Shown one piece after another: positions 4,805 to 5,651 of a DNA stretch of 5,651 nucleotides. The DNA is from Deltaproteobacteria bacterium UBA2385 (GTDB lineage Bacteria; Myxococcota_A; UBA796; UBA2385): positions 1-5,651 of the forward strand of contig DDSR01000373.1 in NCBI GenBank assembly GCA_002343455.1, given 5' to 3'. Position 1 is the stretch's first letter; the number at the start of each line of letters is the position of its first letter. The notes beneath the pieces are model-generated. The model searched no databases. It was not told the origin of the DNA and was given only the letters and a program-made list of their open reading frames with translations. Both the position numbers and the translations under genes were made by a program.

Positions 4805-5651
4805 GGATCCTCGGGCTGATGCTCTCCCTGATGCCCGGCGCCGCGCTCGCGGGCGTGGTCGACCAGGTCCAGCTCGCGCGCGAGTCGATCCTGGCCGGTG
4901 ATCTCAAGGCCGCGGTCAAGGCCCTCGACGCCGCCCAGAAGTCCGCCCCCTCCGAGGGCGCCATCGTGCCCCCACGGCTGCTCGCCCAGCTGCACTTCTA
5001 CCGGGGCGTCATAGAGCACAAGTCCGGCGACAAGAAGGGCCTCGCCCTGGACGCCTGGCGCCAGGCCCTGATCGTCGAGAACGGCTTCGAGTGGGAGGCC
5101 GACCTGCTGGCCGAGGATGATCCGCGCAGCGTCTTCGAGGCCCTGCGCGCCGAGGTCCGCAGCCGCCCCAAGGTCGAGACCTGGGTCCCCGACAAGACGG
5201 GCCTCGCCCGGCTCTACGTCGATGGCAAGCAGCGCGCGGCCAAGGACCAGGTGCTCGAAGGCCTCCACCTCGCCCAGATCGAGTGCCCGGACGGCGCGGT
5301 CTACGGCCTCTGGACGGACCTGGCCAAGGACCCTCGCTGGTTCAAGCTCTGCCCCGGCGGGGTCGACACCTCGGTCGAGCCGGCCGTGGCCAGCACGGAA
5401 GAGGACGAGTGGGGCGACTTCGCGCCCGTCTTCGGCGGCGGCGACGAGCCCGCGACCGAGCCGGCGACCCCCGGCTCGGCGACCCCCGCTCCGCCCACCG
5501 TAGATCCCGCGCGCGCCAAGGCCGAGGCGGAGGCGAAGAAGAAAGCGGACGCCGAGGCGAAGAAGAGGGCCGACGCAGACGCGAAGGCGGCCCAGGAAGC
5601 CGCCGCCGCGAAGGCGGCCCAGGAAGCCGCCGCCGCGAAGGCGGCCCAGGA
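4780..5651 (+). CDS. Secreted TPR-like / PEGA-like protein with Ala/Lys-rich repeat tail, 3'-partial
   Basis: The frame is open from ATG 4780 to the right edge (290 full codons), so the C-terminus is missing. Residues 1-24 are a signal peptide: CRR, then a hydrophobic core, then ALA at 22-24 before Gly25, so the mature protein is exported. Residues about 25-130 are helical with TPR-like spacing (ARESILAGDLKAAVKALDAA, then LHFYRGVIEHKSGD and LDAWRQALIVE). Residues about 141-170 (LARLYVDGKQ, VLEGLHLAQIECPDG) resemble a PEGA motif, a small beta fold common in exported proteins of this type. A Pro/Thr-rich linker (about 218-242) leads to an Ala/Lys/Glu helix-forming tail (244 onward) ending in tandem KAAQEAAAA units, as in TolA-like stalks. 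The start is fixed by AAGGAGG at 4766-4772. It overlaps the kinase gene by 25 bases, so the two are co-expressed; a role as periplasmic partner of the kinase's exported domain is inference. No enzyme motif is visible. Confidence 0.85.
   Translation, partial: MDCRRLQLGILGLMLSLMPGAALAGVVDQVQLARESILAGDLKAAVKALDAAQKSAPSEGAIVPPRLLAQLHFYRGVIEHKSGDKKGLALDAWRQALIVENGFEWEADLLAEDDPRSVFEALRAEVRSRPKVETWVPDKTGLARLYVDGKQRAAKDQVLEGLHLAQIECPDGAVYGLWTDLAKDPRWFKLCPGGVDTSVEPAVASTEEDEWGDFAPVFGGGDEPATEPATPGSATPAPPTVDPARAKAEAEAKKKADAEAKKRADADAKAAQEAAAAKAAQEAAAAKAAQ
5584..5651 (+). repeat. 27-base tandem repeat encoding KAAQEAAAA, running off the edge
   Basis: Two identical 27-base units (5584-5610 and 5611-5637) and the first 14 bases of a third (5638-5651) follow one another without interruption, each coding for Lys-Ala-Ala-Gln-Glu-Ala-Ala-Ala-Ala. 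Less regular AEAKKKAD-type units precede them from about 5516. Identity at DNA level, including synonymous positions, points to recent duplication by slippage or unequal recombination. The array keeps the frame, so changes in copy number would alter only the length of the predicted helical stalk. Confidence 0.85.

Noticed and set aside
4626..4901. 91-codon plus-strand frame across the kinase end
   Set aside because: It is a shifted-frame shadow; the true gene here starts at 4780 behind AAGGAGG and has a clear signal peptide.
5516..5651. CRISPR array
   Set aside because: The units are directly adjacent with no spacers, are GC-rich and stay in a coding frame, so this is a coding tandem repeat.

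Overview
The window is very GC-rich and every gene is on the plus strand. The serine/threonine kinase is of the single-pass receptor type, with a short insert before the catalytic loop, a long acidic and Pro-rich linker and a PEGA-like exported domain. The last gene is an exported protein with a TPR-like region and an Ala/Lys-rich repeat. This combination suggests a Gram-negative bacterium of the Myxococcota (former Deltaproteobacteria) type. That assignment rests on style and composition only, because there is no rRNA or marker gene here.

Layout. (1) Bases 1-521 hold the 3' part of a gene for a soluble protein with two ubiquitin-like (YukD-type beta-grasp) domains; it runs off the left edge. 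(2) Bases 518-2146 encode a cytoplasmic FHA-like domain, one transmembrane helix and a periplasmic MltD-like lytic transglycosylase domain in a single protein. (3) Bases 2143-2859 encode a signal-anchored, mostly periplasmic protein that I do not recognise. These three genes are joined by 4-base ATGA stop/start overlaps, so they are almost certainly one translationally coupled operon. (4) A 73-base gap follows, with a terminator-like hairpin, a TATAGT box and a GGAG ribosome site. (5) Bases 2933-4804 encode a transmembrane Ser/Thr kinase with all catalytic residues present. (6) From 4780, overlapping the kinase end by 25 bases behind a perfect AAGGAGG, a secreted protein begins. It has a TPR-like region, a PEGA-like segment and then an Ala/Lys-rich repeat, and it leaves the window at the right edge.

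How they may work together (inference). A ubiquitin-like adaptor, an FHA module, a transmembrane kinase and a peptidoglycan lyase in one neighbourhood recall the non-ATPase parts of type VII (ESX/Yuk) secretion: the YukD/EsaB ubiquitin-like protein, the FHA domains of EssC and the kinase-fold protein YukC/EssB. Here they are accompanied by a wall-opening enzyme, as a Gram-negative envelope-spanning machine would need. No FtsK/SpoIIIE ATPase or WXG100 substrate is visible, so this is a hypothesis to be tested on the flanking DNA. The simpler alternative is a kinase-controlled cell-wall remodelling module. All five proteins could act at the inner membrane and periplasm: kinase and FHA/Ubl parts inside, transglycosylase, unknown protein, PEGA-like domain and TPR-like protein outside.
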